Positions 48,890-58,620 of a stretch of 64,000 nucleotides of DNA are shown here, one piece after another. This DNA comes from Pseudoscleropodium purum (lineage: Eukaryota > Streptophyta > Bryopsida > Hypnales > Brachytheciaceae), in the NCBI GenBank assembly GCA_963969395.1, contig OZ017805.1, positions 1,488,001 to 1,552,000 on the forward strand, given 5' to 3'. The first letter of the stretch is position 1. Each line of letters opens with the position of its first letter. The notes under the pieces are model-generated. The model made no database searches. It saw nothing but the letters and a program-made list of their open reading frames with translations, and was not told the origin of the DNA. The position numbers and the translations under genes were made by a program.

Positions 48890-50394
48890 CTAGGGAAACG
48901 TCTGGCAGCATCTGAGCTTACAGCACTTCTGTGAGTTGACCTCACGTACCTCCGTCTTCGAGGTCTTCATTTGCAGCCTGGATTGGCTTTCGTGATCCTT
49001 GGGAATCACCCTTCTGCGCACAGAGCGGTATGGATTCCTCGGTACCCCCTGCATTCCGTTATCGTCCGACTCATTCAATAGAGCAGCCTCTGAGCAGAGC
49101 GTGACAATTTCAGATAGTAGCCTTCCACCCTCCAACCTTGTGTGTGTGAGCCTCCAGCGCATGGTTGTCATTTGCAGTTCGTCATTGTCCGATACGAACA
49201 TGACCTCAACATCCGTGTTGCCCAGGATGCCATCATCGCAGGCCTCATTTGGTAGGCAGACTTGGATCATGGCTCTTCCGAGAACCGAGAAGTCGTCATT
49301 GAGAAGTTCACAGTATTGATTTCTCCAGAGCGGTCTATCTGGGATTAGAAGCCCAGCTTGCATTCCATCCGGATGGCCATTATCTCCACTTTGAGTATCA
49401 GCTCTAAACGCGTCCGAATGATCCATGTTGTCAGCAACACTTGTGTCGGACACGGTAGTGCCAGAGGTACTGTAACCATGAACATCGCGGTGATCCTCTG
49501 CAGACCCGGGTTGTCATCGTCGGACGAATAGAGCCTATCATCTCGCTCGTCTTCATTTGATGCAGTAGGAAGTACTCGCTGTGTTCCCGGATCACATAAT
49601 TCTACCTGTACATCGTTCGAACTCCCACCACTCTCGTAGTTACCATCGACTTGAGCCTGCATGAAATGGGTCGCAGGTTCTCCTATCGGCTGGCAGCCGA
49701 CAACCTTAGTTATTGGGACAGAGGTCTCGATTGGTCTGACCTTATAACCACTCCAGAGTATTTTGAATCCAATATAGCGTTTGAGTGTCATGAATTCAGG
49801 AATCTCGCAATAAGCACTCTGATCTTGGAAATCATCGACGACATGCAGTAGCTTCACAACGAGGAAGAAGCTGTGTGGAACGCGAAAGCCTTCCCAGTAA
49901 CCCTTCGGAGAGCATTGTACAATTGTACCTACACCAGCATACAGCAGATCCGTGCCCACAGTCTGCAGTAGTGAGACATCCATATTGACAGTGAGTGACA
50001 GGAATTGTTGTATGGGTTTTTCATCTGTGACCACTTGTATCGGCTGCCGGCCGACACCAGCAGAAGAAGACCCTTCAGACTCTGCATGGGGATAGATGTT
50101 CTCTGCCTCCCACACGATTGATCTTCCTGGGTAGTGTCGCAGGAACACCATGTCTCCCTCAGGAAACGGAAGAGGCATATCGAGGTTATTTGGAACGTCT
50201 AGGACATGAACGCGTACGAGGTAGGGATCGCGGCTCACCACCCTTTCTACGACCGCCCTTCCGGAGTAGTATAATCCTTCCAGTGTAAGAGCCACAACAA
50301 CTCCCTTCTGCATTTTCAGTCTTCCCGAGCCTCCATTTTTCGTGAATGCCTCAATAGGACTCACACCCGATGTCCAGTCATCAGATCCACTCAT
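48890..50394 (-). pseudogene. Tandem-domain protein of element I, function unknown
   Basis: ATG at 50394 opens a 349-codon frame. A second frame (49453-48890) continues protein-like sequence, so a frameshift or missed intron lies near 49450. Three segments look like repeats of one domain. The first is about residues 28-100 (VVVALTLEGLYYSGRAVVER ... IVWEAENIY). The second is about 135-220 (DLLYAGVGTIVQ ... YIGFKILWSGY). The third is in the second frame (FSVLGRAMIQVCLPNEA). The pattern recalls plant DUF8039-type modules, but this is from memory and weak. Two palindromes (49684, 50038) are read within the frame as VGCQPIG and VGRQPIQ between the modules. It may be the first exon(s) of the DUF7869 gene or a separate gene. 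Confidence 0.45.
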
Positions 50395-50639
50395 GATTTG
50401 AAATCGGAGTCAGAACCCACAATGTCGGAATCTCTGTCAGACCCGTGATGACCTTATCGGCTGGCAACCGATACGTCTGTGTACCTGGTGCTTCATGACC
50501 TTCCTGGTACAGAAATTGGTATTGGCTGGCAGCCGATACCACTGTCTGTACGGTCAAGCACAGAGGCAGGACCGTACAACTAGCACTTTGGGGATCATGC
50601 ACGAAGCTAGATTTTGCGCTTCCTATGATTTAGGCACTG

Positions 50640-51980
50640 TCCACAGATGCTCTGACCAGTAAAAATAATGAAATGGAAACACATGTGCAACCGAATAGGA
50701 AATCCTGAACCTCTATCAGGCAACTAATTTTCGAGAATGCTCCTCACTACTATTGCAATTAGAATCCTATTGCAATTCAAATGTAGCTTGGAGCAATTCA
50801 AATCCCACTCCAAATCCTACGTAAGCCTAAACGCCAAATAACAACTGTCGAAGAGCGCTTCTTGAACCCGAAGACTACTCAATGCTGCACTGAATTGAGG
50901 TCTACTGAATTCCCTGTCACGTTGCATATCTCATAAACATTCCACAACAAGCCACTGCAATTCCCTGACGGTTCTTGGATGCTCTGAGTGCATGTGTGGG
51001 GCAAATGAAAATGAAAATGGAAGTCCTCCAAGATCTGATCGTGGGTGAGCAAGCCTGAAACTGAATTTGGCGCTTGAAATTTGAATTTGGAAGAGGATGA
51101 AGTTGTGGTGATTGCAAGAGAGACAAATCCGTGCATCGGGAGATTGTGTTGGGAAACGTACGCATCTCTGCAATGAGTGTTCGTAACATCCATATACTTT
51201 GCTAGATGTGGAGTACATGCTAACGGATGAAAACCTGCGATGGATGAAATTTATGGAAGAATGGACTCGGTTTGTCATGATTGCGCCTACCGGTTGGCAA
51301 CCGAGGGTTTAGGGGGTATACATCCCTGGCCACTTTCATTTTCTCTCATTTGCCATTTGCGTCTCCTGCTCTCTCTCTGTCACTCACTCTCACTCTCATT
51401 CACTCTCACTCACTCTCAGCCTCACTCACTCTCACTCTGCCATTCTCCCTCCTTCAGTCCGGCTTGCAGTTGACATCCCCTCGCAAAGCAAAGTAGCAGC
51501 CGATACATCTTAGCGCAGCCGATACGCATTTCTGGCCAACCGACAATGAAGGAGAGTGAGGCAAGCGTGCTTTTTCAACAGCCGACAAGTCATCTTTAGC
51601 AACCGATAAGCGACAGAGTCCATTGGCGATGGTGTCCTCCGATTTGGCGACTGAGAGGTACTTTTCACTACATGTATCGGCTACCAGCCGATACACTGTC
51701 ATTTGCTATATCATATAGGATAGCCATTGAGATTCTGAGGCACCTATTACTTGCTATATCGGCTAGCAGCCGACATACATTGCAGCACTCACTAGGAGCC
51801 TGAGCTTAAGCTATGTCGGCTGGCAACCGATATGATCCCGGGACGGTTGACTTAGGAATTTCTAGAAATGTCTTTCGACGGTAGGGTTTAGGGACTGAGA
51901 GGTTGTATCGACTGGCAGCCGATACAGTGGATGCACAAAGTGAAGGTGCATAGTTTGAGTGCACTGAGAATTCAATTGTA
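50640..51980. promoter_or_regulatory. Divergent spacer of element I, rich in palindromes and half-sites
   Basis: This spacer separates the minus-strand genes from the plus-strand ParB-like gene and so must hold both promoters. It contains five full palindromes (51288, 51675, 51757, 51814, 51906) and at least four half-sites at 51494-51610 (AGCCGATAC, GCAGCCGATACG, CAACCGACAA, CAGCCGACAA). This is the highest site density in the element. It also has a CT-rich microsatellite (51363-51447) and a GGGTTTAGGG box near 51886. No credible gene was found in it. Confidence 0.5.
51363..51447. repeat. CT-rich microsatellite (TCACTCTCAC type)
   Basis: Interrupted repeats of CTCACT and CTCTCT. Such tracts are common in plant 5' regions. 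Confidence 0.85.
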
Positions 51981-52826
51981 TTGTTCTGTAGGAAACCGAC
52001 TCTCTTGGCCCGCCTTCTAGGTGAGCAAATCCCAAACTCTCGGATATTGGGAGACGGGTATCCACCGAGGGCAACATGGCGAGCGATCGAGGCCATTCAA
52101 GAATGGGGTTTGTGTTGGAGGCAGTTATCCGACACGACAGTGGAGATCGTATGCTCCTTCAAGCTGAAAGGAAACATGACCCCTAGAAAAGGAAGTGTAT
52201 TGTCCGTCATGGCTGTTGGCAATTCCGTGCACGTCATGATATGCTTGATGCCACTGGGAAGCACGGATGGAGTTGCCGATTATTTCGCGGTGGAGTTGCC
52301 GGTGAACAAGTGCACGGAGGAGGTCTGTGGACAGAAGTCAATGTCGATGGGCATGACGTTCGCGGGAAACATGCCGTCCAGTGCAGAGGACCTCATCTAG
52401 GGCTGGGAGTGCTTGAAGATAGAGCGCAATGAACACAATGCGTTCATCGCTCGTGAGTTGGAAAAGGGGAAGAAAAAGGTACCCTCGGCGAGGAAGCAAG
52501 TGGTAGCGCCAGTGCCTGAAGTCGCTGCAACTGATCTCCAGGAGACCGGGTCGCCCAGCAAACCGAAGAGAAAAGCGAAGGCCAGGGACGACCCCAACAA
52601 GCCGCTGAAGCTGACACTCGACGAGGCACTCCGGCGTGGAAATCATCTCACAACCAAGACGAAGGAGAACGAGGTGAACGCTATTTACCAGGTGTTGGAA
52701 ACGAGGCTCCTACACGCGTTTCCTTACAAAAAGCAGCATCTTCCGGGGGTCATTCACTCGGACAAATTCCACATTGCATCGGACGAGTTGAAGTACCGGA
52801 AGATTGCAAAGGACCGACTTGGCCAA

Positions 52827-52940
52827 GTAATTTGACGATCACTTCCATCCTTTACTGGTTTTAATCTTCCCATATAATGTATCGGTTGGCAGCCGACATC
52901 TGTAGCTGGTCTTTAATATTTTGGCCTTTTCTCAATTCAG
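52827..52940 (+). other. Intron 1 of the ParB-like gene, with palindrome
   Basis: Donor CCAA|GTAATTT and acceptor TCTCAATTCAG|GTG, 114 bp. The palindrome is at 52880-52898, about 42 bp before the acceptor. Confidence 0.75.
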
Positions 52941-53420
52941 GTGAAGACCATGTACAAGGGATACGGGTCCATCAGGAAGAAGCCGGAAATCCATGGGATT
53001 CCTCTGAAGCGGGCTCCATTGCCAACGGACAAAGGGCTAGACGCCGTGATGGACAAGTGTCCCGGGAAGGAATAGACTGTTGTTGTCGACGGCATCTCAA
53101 TGCCGTGGTGGAAGGCGCCAAATGTCCATTGGTATATCATTGGTGGGCAACACACAGTGACGGCCTGTCGAGAATTGGCCGAGCAATATCCGGACGGCTC
53201 TGAAGCCAAAACCGACCTCCTGGAGTTCGAGGTCATTCCGGTGTTCAGTAGAGACCCGGACACACTCATCAGAGTCTCCAATGCCCTCAATCTCAACATC
53301 GCAGAGAAAGTGGCAAAGGAGACCTTCAGATCCTGCGTAGAGATGGAAAGAGTGGCGTGGGTGAAGGCGAGGTGCCCAGAGTCGCATCGTGGAGGTGGAA
53401 GGTCGTCAACAGCATTTGAG

Positions 53421-53532
53421 GTAATTCCCACGCACCTTTATTTTTTTCTCTTTTTTCATTAATATATTATGTATCGGCTGGCAGTCGATACCATTCTTGC
53501 ATGTTCTAAACATTGCGGTGGAACTCCTCCAG
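53421..53532 (+). other. Intron 2 of the ParB-like gene, with palindrome
   Basis: Donor GAG|GTAATTCC and acceptor CTCCTCCAG|GCT, 112 bp, phase 0. The palindrome is at 53472-53490, about 42 bp before the acceptor. Element II has a palindrome of its own family at the matching place (26334). Confidence 0.7.
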
Positions 53533-54846
53533 GCTGCGAAGCTTAAGGTGATGGCGCACTTCGTGGATGAGAAGGTGTCCTCCAAGTTGCCCCTCATCTT
53601 CATCAAGGAGACCACCTGGGTGCTATGGACGGAGGTCTTCGATGCGTGGGAGAACGGGGAGCTTATTGGAGATGATGGGATTGTGCCAAATCTCCTCGTC
53701 CATCGGAAGCCGTTCACTCACATCACCAAAACGGATCTCACGCCAACGCTGGGGCTTCGAGATTCGGATCTGTGCGAGTTAGGGTAGGAGATCGTTGCAC
53801 TTCGCATGAGCATCAAGAACACCGCGAAGGCCAAGTCCTCGGGGAAGATCACTCTCTTCGATTGATGCAAGGACAAAAAGCTGGACAGGATCGTCATGAA
53901 TGAGATCATGTGGACTAGGAAGAAGCATCCCCTTTCCTACAAGGACCAGGGCTGGACCCCATATACTGACGAGGATTGGATGGAGCTTACTGAAAAGGAG
54001 GGGTACTCAGCGGCCGTAGTCCGAAACGTTTGGAAGGACATGATGAAGTTCACGGACGCCAACAACTGGTTGAAGGGGCGAGTGAACCCTATGAATCCAA
54101 CGACGGACAAGTCGACGGATGGCAAGGCGCCGGGGGTCTTCTTCACGACGTTGGCGAACTACGCCAAAGTTGAAATGCCTTCGACGCTTGGGAAGTCCGC
54201 CGAACTGAAATACGAATGCTATGTCGGAGAGAGTATTCCTAAGGTGGTCGACTTCGTCCGTCAATCGAAGGGGAATATGGCGCTGGAACCTGAGGACAAA
54301 AAATTCATTGTCCTCTTTAGGTATACAGATATGGAGGAACCGGTTCCAATGAACAAGAACGATCTGCTCGATCTAGCATTGGCAGCTGAAATCCCTGAGG
54401 TGGACGGTCCGAATATCGAAGAGACCGAAGCGTACATCCCCCTGCCAATGCTCCCCATCGGGACCTCGCATTTCCGAGATTCTGTCGCGACGGCCTCATC
54501 CTCGTCCTCGTCCTCCTGGTACTACCATTCGGTGTACTATCAGCCATCTCCCCGTAGAGGCTTTCAGAAGGCGGAGATTGAATCCATGCCTTTGGTCACT
54601 CTGTCCTTGACCTTCCCGAAGCCCGAGGACAGGTCCAGTATTTTCCCGGTCTTCAAGCGCTTCACTGGGATCAACAAGGCACCCGACTGGTTCAATGTCG
54701 ACGTTGAGGGCAAGGTCGACTGGAATGGCGGGATGTGCGGGGTTGGTCATGGACTTCTAGAGAAACTGATGATGCCGACCCTAAAATCCAAGGATGCCAC
54801 CGTCATCAACATCTGGGGGGGCGGGAACATCACGGAGATTGCTCTG

Positions 54847-54955
54847 GTAAGTTTTCTTATCCCTTCCTCACATTTGCATTGTTCAAAGGAAGTGAAATCC
54901 TGTCGACTGGCAGCCGATACAACATGTTACTCACTTGTACTCCATGGGTTTGCAG
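54847..54955 (+). other. Intron 3 of the ParB-like gene, with palindrome
   Basis: Donor CTG|GTAAGTTT and acceptor GGTTTGCAG|AGG, 109 bp. The palindrome is at 54901-54919, 36 bp before the acceptor. Confidence 0.75.
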
Positions 54956-56017
54956 AGGAATGGGCCAGCCGTCATGGAGTTCGTTCGGGAGGAGGACGGA
55001 TTGCAGAAGACCACAGAACGTGTGAGGGGAATGAACCTCGTCTCCTCGGCTTCCTTGGGACCTTCTTCGGGGACGCTTGCGCTGATAGACCGGGGGGGCG
55101 CAAGCGGATTGGGGCAAGTGTCGCCTGCGGCATCACATCAGCAACCGCGGCCAATCTCGACCCTCAATCTGACGGAGACTCCGGGTGGCGCTGCTCAATC
55201 TCAACGGCCGCAGGGTCAGTCTCAGGAGCGACCAGCACTTCAGACATTTCAGATTGACTCAGACAGTGTTGGCCCCCCGGAAGAGACACTCATTCGAAGG
55301 CAGCGGCAACGATGTCCTTCATCTCCGCGGCGTTCTCTCAATCTCCCCACTGCTCCAAATTCGGAGCCGCATGGGATGCTCCGACCGGAAAATTCATCGG
55401 TCGCAATGGTCGTGGATTTGCACGTTCAGCCACCGTCAGAGGAGATTCGCAGGATTCCACAAGCTCCAGTGGTCAGTCCTGCAACAGAGCCTCAAGTGGG
55501 AGTTACTGCAATTGGCCGCCTGGCTACTGCAGCTGACATTAGTATCAGCTACCAGCCGACACCCATGGTGGTTTCCCCGCTTGAACCACGACGGAGAAGA
55601 AGCAAGGGGGCCACGCTCAAAAAGGAGTCGGAGTCGGCGGACTCGCGGAGGTCAATTCGGGTTCAGCAAAAGCGGAAACCATCGAGTGACGAGGAAGGCG
55701 GTGGCGCGGTGGCGCGGGAACAGGACTTCCCAAATGAAGCGATGTCTCTCGTTCGATCTCAGAGGCGGGCTCAGACCGGACGTTCATAGGCGATAGACAT
55801 GCTCCGCGATGCTTGTGGAGTATCTAAAATAGCTCATGTATATGTAGCACTGCCTGGCTCAGACTTGTGCGTAGACTTGTCAGTAGGAGCCTTCATCTCG
55901 GCAGACTAGAGTACTTATGGACTATTTCGGTTGCCAGCCAATACAGTGCACGAATGTTTTGTCATGTACCTAAGTTCATTGCATCTCATGCTCTATGTAT
56001 TTCGTTTTGCAATGCAG

Positions 56018-56886
56018 ATGATGACTCCAAAACTTCTGAGAAATTCCCCGCCACCGTGTCTGAAGGTGGGCAGGAGTGTGACAAAGCAGCTCTAGAAGAA
56101 AGGGTAGGGAACACATCTAGTGCTGGCCCATCTTAGGTAGCGACTCCAAAGTTGTTTCTTTTCCTTGAGGTTCAAGGAACTCTACTCTTCTATGAGCCCC
56201 TCATTTTAAAAGGGAAAAGTATGCATCAGACGTCGCAAGTAAGAGCTCGACCAGGTCTTCAGGAGTTCATCAGGTTCTGTAAGGGTCAGGACATTCAGAT
56301 CGTTTATTGGTCTCATTTACCCAAGCAGACTCTTGAGCAGCGTCTTCATAACCTGAAATGGAAGGCGCCGGATATCGGAGACAATTACCTGGCTTTTGGA
56401 CAGGAGTATTGTGACGAGAGTGCTTATCGAGACCCTCAGAATCCCACACGACCAATTTTTCTGAAGCATCTCGCAAGGATTCTCGGGTCATCCTCCTTGT
56501 ACGATAATGGGGCCACGATCAACAACTCATTGATCGTGGATCACGAGCCCTGTCGGAACATTTTGAATTTGCCATATAGTGCGATTCATCCACCCCTGGT
56601 TACTATGTATTCGGAGAGTTCGCTGAAGGGTGGAAAACTGCCTTATCTCTAAGCGACGCTCATCCCGTTCATTGAACGGTTTTTGTCTTCGGGACTCACG
56701 GTCCCAGAGTTCTGTCAAAAGAACTCTTCAGTTGGGCTTGCACGCTGTATGCCGGGCTCTCCTCTTCATAATCAGTTCGTGAATGTAACACCGCCATATC
56801 AAAAGGGATTCGAGGTGCCATATTCACTGGAGGAGCTGCAAGCCATGGGAATTCTTAGCCCACGGGACCTAATGGAGGAGGCGTAG
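56018..56886 (+). pseudogene. FCP1/NIF-like HAD protein 1 of element I
   Basis: The exon follows an acceptor TTTTGCAATGCAG at 56017; a palindrome lies 75 bp upstream (55925). The fold of FCP1/NLI-interacting-factor phosphatases is recognisable. LFLFLEVQGTLLFYEP stands where L-x-LDLDGTL is expected. RARPGLQEFIRF and IQIVYWSHL correspond to the RPGL and WTSA region, and NNSLIVDHEPCRNILN to the DD-x-P motif. Both nucleophile-site aspartates are replaced (E and Q), so a normal phosphatase activity is not expected unless this reflects decay. Stops at 56134 and 56650 interrupt the frame. FCP1-type enzymes act on RNA polymerase II tails. A role in the element is unknown. Confidence 0.65.
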
Positions 56887-57337
56887 TGTATCGGCTGCCA
56901 GCCGACACATATTTTTGTAGATTGTATATATTCTCTGTAGATAAAGGAGGACGTCTAGAGACTACATCTTTTGTGTACATTATTTTCTTTTGTATTGATT
57001 AAACAATTTTTTTGTAATGAAGGCATTTCAGTCCGATTTTTCCTAAAGCTTGCGCATGGGACACTCACTCTCAAAGCATTCAAATGTTTCCTTTGAGAGT
57101 TTCAGCATTAGGTCTTGGTCATTCTAATCAAGTGATCGCAATAATGTAGGTGCAGGCATTCACTCATCTGTGCACAATCTATCTGGCACCTTTTGTTTGT
57201 TTCTCAATATGAATTATTGGCTGCTGTCTGGTGTCAGGCCGCAGTATCAGCTGCCAGCCGATATCAACTGGCTTGTCTTCTTTCAGTGGATGTTGATGTT
57301 GTATAATCTTGTAGCTACTAACTCATGTTCTGTTCAG

Positions 57338-57985
57338 GAGTCCAACGTGGGCCATCCATAGTCATTCAAGAAATGTGTGGTTCTATGCGTCACGGGACTA
57401 CTTTGTTATCTTGACCCGAATATCGAGGTGGACAAGTCGGACCCGCACAGAAATGTCATTAAAAGGCTAGGGCTAGTTGCAATGTTCATGACACTGTTTG
57501 AAAAGTTCCACGTAGGAATTTGGTCCAGGATGCCAATAGTTGATCTTAGGCTTCTGCTTGCGCACTTGCTTCCAAAACATGTCAGAGACAACCTAGCGTT
57601 TGTTTATGGCAGAGAGTACTGTGTAGATAGCCAGAATTTCCCATGGTGCTACAAAATGCTTTCAATACTTCACACTAAGAGACCATCCAGGATGACATGC
57701 TTCATGGACCAAGTGCTCATGGTCCATGTGTACCCGCTTTCACTCAGGACGACAACGGATCCGGCGTGCTATATTCCGCTACCATTTACGAGGGATCTCG
57801 ATTTCCCGAATATTAGTAGAGTTATTCCGAACATTTCAACGGATATTATTCCATTCATTTATCCCATGCACGAGCATGAGTCAGTCTCGGAATACATGAA
57901 AGGCGCAATCAGACCGGGACAATTACACTATGAGGTTGCACAGTCAATCAAGTACGGGAAGCCAAACTGGAATGGGATATTCTAG
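57338..57985 (+). pseudogene. FCP1/NIF-like HAD protein 2 of element I
   Basis: The exon follows an acceptor CATGTTCTGTTCAG at 57337; a palindrome lies about 75 bp upstream (57245). After a TAG at 57359 it is open to 57983. CVVLCVTGLLCYLDP aligns with LFLFLEVQGTLLFYEP of protein 1. FHVGIWSRM aligns with IQIVYWSHL, GREYCVDS with GQEYCDES, and DQVLMVHVYPLSLR with the DD-x-P region. The DxDGT aspartates are missing again. Two adjacent copies that both lack the nucleophile suggest that the family itself is non-catalytic, not that one copy decayed. The two may be exons of one protein. Confidence 0.6.
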
Positions 57986-58598
57986 TGATTTGCCCTATAT
58001 GGTGTCGGCCGCCAGCCAATACCCTTGCAGAGTAGAATCGGGGGGGGCTTGAATACCTTCCAATCTCGTCCTCTTTACCTTATTCACAAATTTGAACTGC
58101 TTTATTGTCAACGCCAGTCTTATCGAATCGACTGCCTCTTCACTTCAAGACCTGCTCTCTGGAGTTTTCTGGAAAGGATATCGGCTGCCAACTGATACGA
58201 GCAATTCAATTCATTGGATCGGATGGACTCAAGGTTTAGGGTTTAAGGAGGAGCATTCGTTGCTCTTCATCTTACAGATGGCTACCATAATCGATTTTCA
58301 TAGTTTACGTAGTGCAAATACTTTCATAGATCTAGGTGCTTTAGAGAATGATGTTAGGAATCGGTTGGCAGTATCAGGCGCCAGCCGATACTTTGTTCCA
58401 AATTTGGACACAACATAGGAGCTTATGAAATTATTGATTTAACTACTAATTGTAGGCTCTGAACTCTATCATTGGCCGTGTGTTGTGGTACTTTGGTTTG
58501 TTTAGTGGTTGCGTCCATTTCTGTTCATTGCTTATGACACACAAATCTATGCATTCGACTATATCGGCTGACGGCCGATTTATTTCTGGACTATGGAT

Positions 58599-58620
58599 TT
58601 GTCCATAATTAGTTAAATAT
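58599..58620 (-). repeat. Right terminal inverted repeat of element I
   Basis: It reads CCATAATTAGTTAAATAT at its outer end (58603-58620) and is the exact reverse complement of 45543-45564 over 22 bp. Confidence 0.8.

Larger units (their letters stand above)
51981..55789 (+). pseudogene. ParB-like gene of element I
   Basis: Four exon blocks: 51981-52826, 52941-53420, 53533-54846 and 54956-55789, joined in frame by introns with GT...AG ends. Exon 1 ends in a Lys-rich linker and a conserved-looking HLPGVIHSDKFHIASDELKY. Exon 2 has the ParB/Srx-like core VHWYIIGGQHTVTACREL, then FEVIPVFSRDPDTLIRVSN. Exon 3 holds an uncharacterised domain (VVRNVWKDMMKFTDANNWL) and ends TVINIWGGGNITEIAL, which recalls the glycine-rich start of a methyltransferase fold, though a full domain is not seen. 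Exon 4 is long, Ser/Arg/Pro-rich and probably disordered. ParB-type domains bind nucleotides and DNA sites in bacteria. In-frame stops lie at 52398, 53073, 53785 and 53863. A related gene is in element II. Confidence 0.65.
45781..58580. repeat. Dispersed 19-bp hairpin palindrome of element I, about 25 copies
   Basis: The consensus is TATCGGCTGGCAGCCGATA: 8-bp arms around GGC or, reversed, GCC. Copies start at 45781 (partial), 46123, 46208, 48312, 48400, 49684, 50038, 50455, 50520, 51288, 51675, 51757, 51814, 51906, 52880, 53472, 54901, 55543, 55925, 56889, 57245, 58003, 58179, 58372 and 58562. Half-sites lie at about 51494-51610. Copies up to 54.9 kb nearly all have a GGC centre and copies from 55.9 kb on mostly GCC, so orientation switches within the element. 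Sequence around the sites is not repeated. Sites lie in introns, spacers and UTRs, and at least three lie in reading frames (49684, 50038, 55543). Confidence 0.9.
45543..58620. mobile_element. Element I: 13-kb TIR element with private palindromes
   Basis: The ends are a perfect 22-bp inverted repeat, 45543-45564 and 58599-58620, beginning ATATTTAACTAATTATGG. Within the left end the unit ATTATGGACAAATTCATAGT (45573 on) is a second copy of the terminal word and aligns with the right end extended inwards (22 of 23 bases to 45595). The flanks are AT-rich, so the target duplication is ambiguous: TA or ATAT both fit. All 19-bp palindromes of this family lie inside these limits (first at 45781, last at 58562). 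The gene content is a minus-strand DUF7869-like gene and repeat-domain gene, a divergent spacer, then a plus-strand ParB-like gene and two HAD genes. All genes carry a few nonsense codons, so this copy is probably recently inactivated. I know of no described element with this set. Confidence 0.75.

Noticed and set aside
50877..51278. Minus-strand frames of 90-115 codons in the divergent spacer
   Set aside because: Three overlapping frames give different low-complexity peptides with no conserved pattern. They are probably chance in a leader region.
58092..58418. 108-codon plus-strand frame near the right end of element I
   Set aside because: Two palindromes are read inside it and the rest has no recognisable motif. 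It could be a terminal exon, but nothing supports it.
45781..58580. CRISPR-like array
   Set aside because: Spacing is irregular (tens to thousands of bases), repeats lie in introns and exons, there are no unit spacers, and the genome is eukaryotic.
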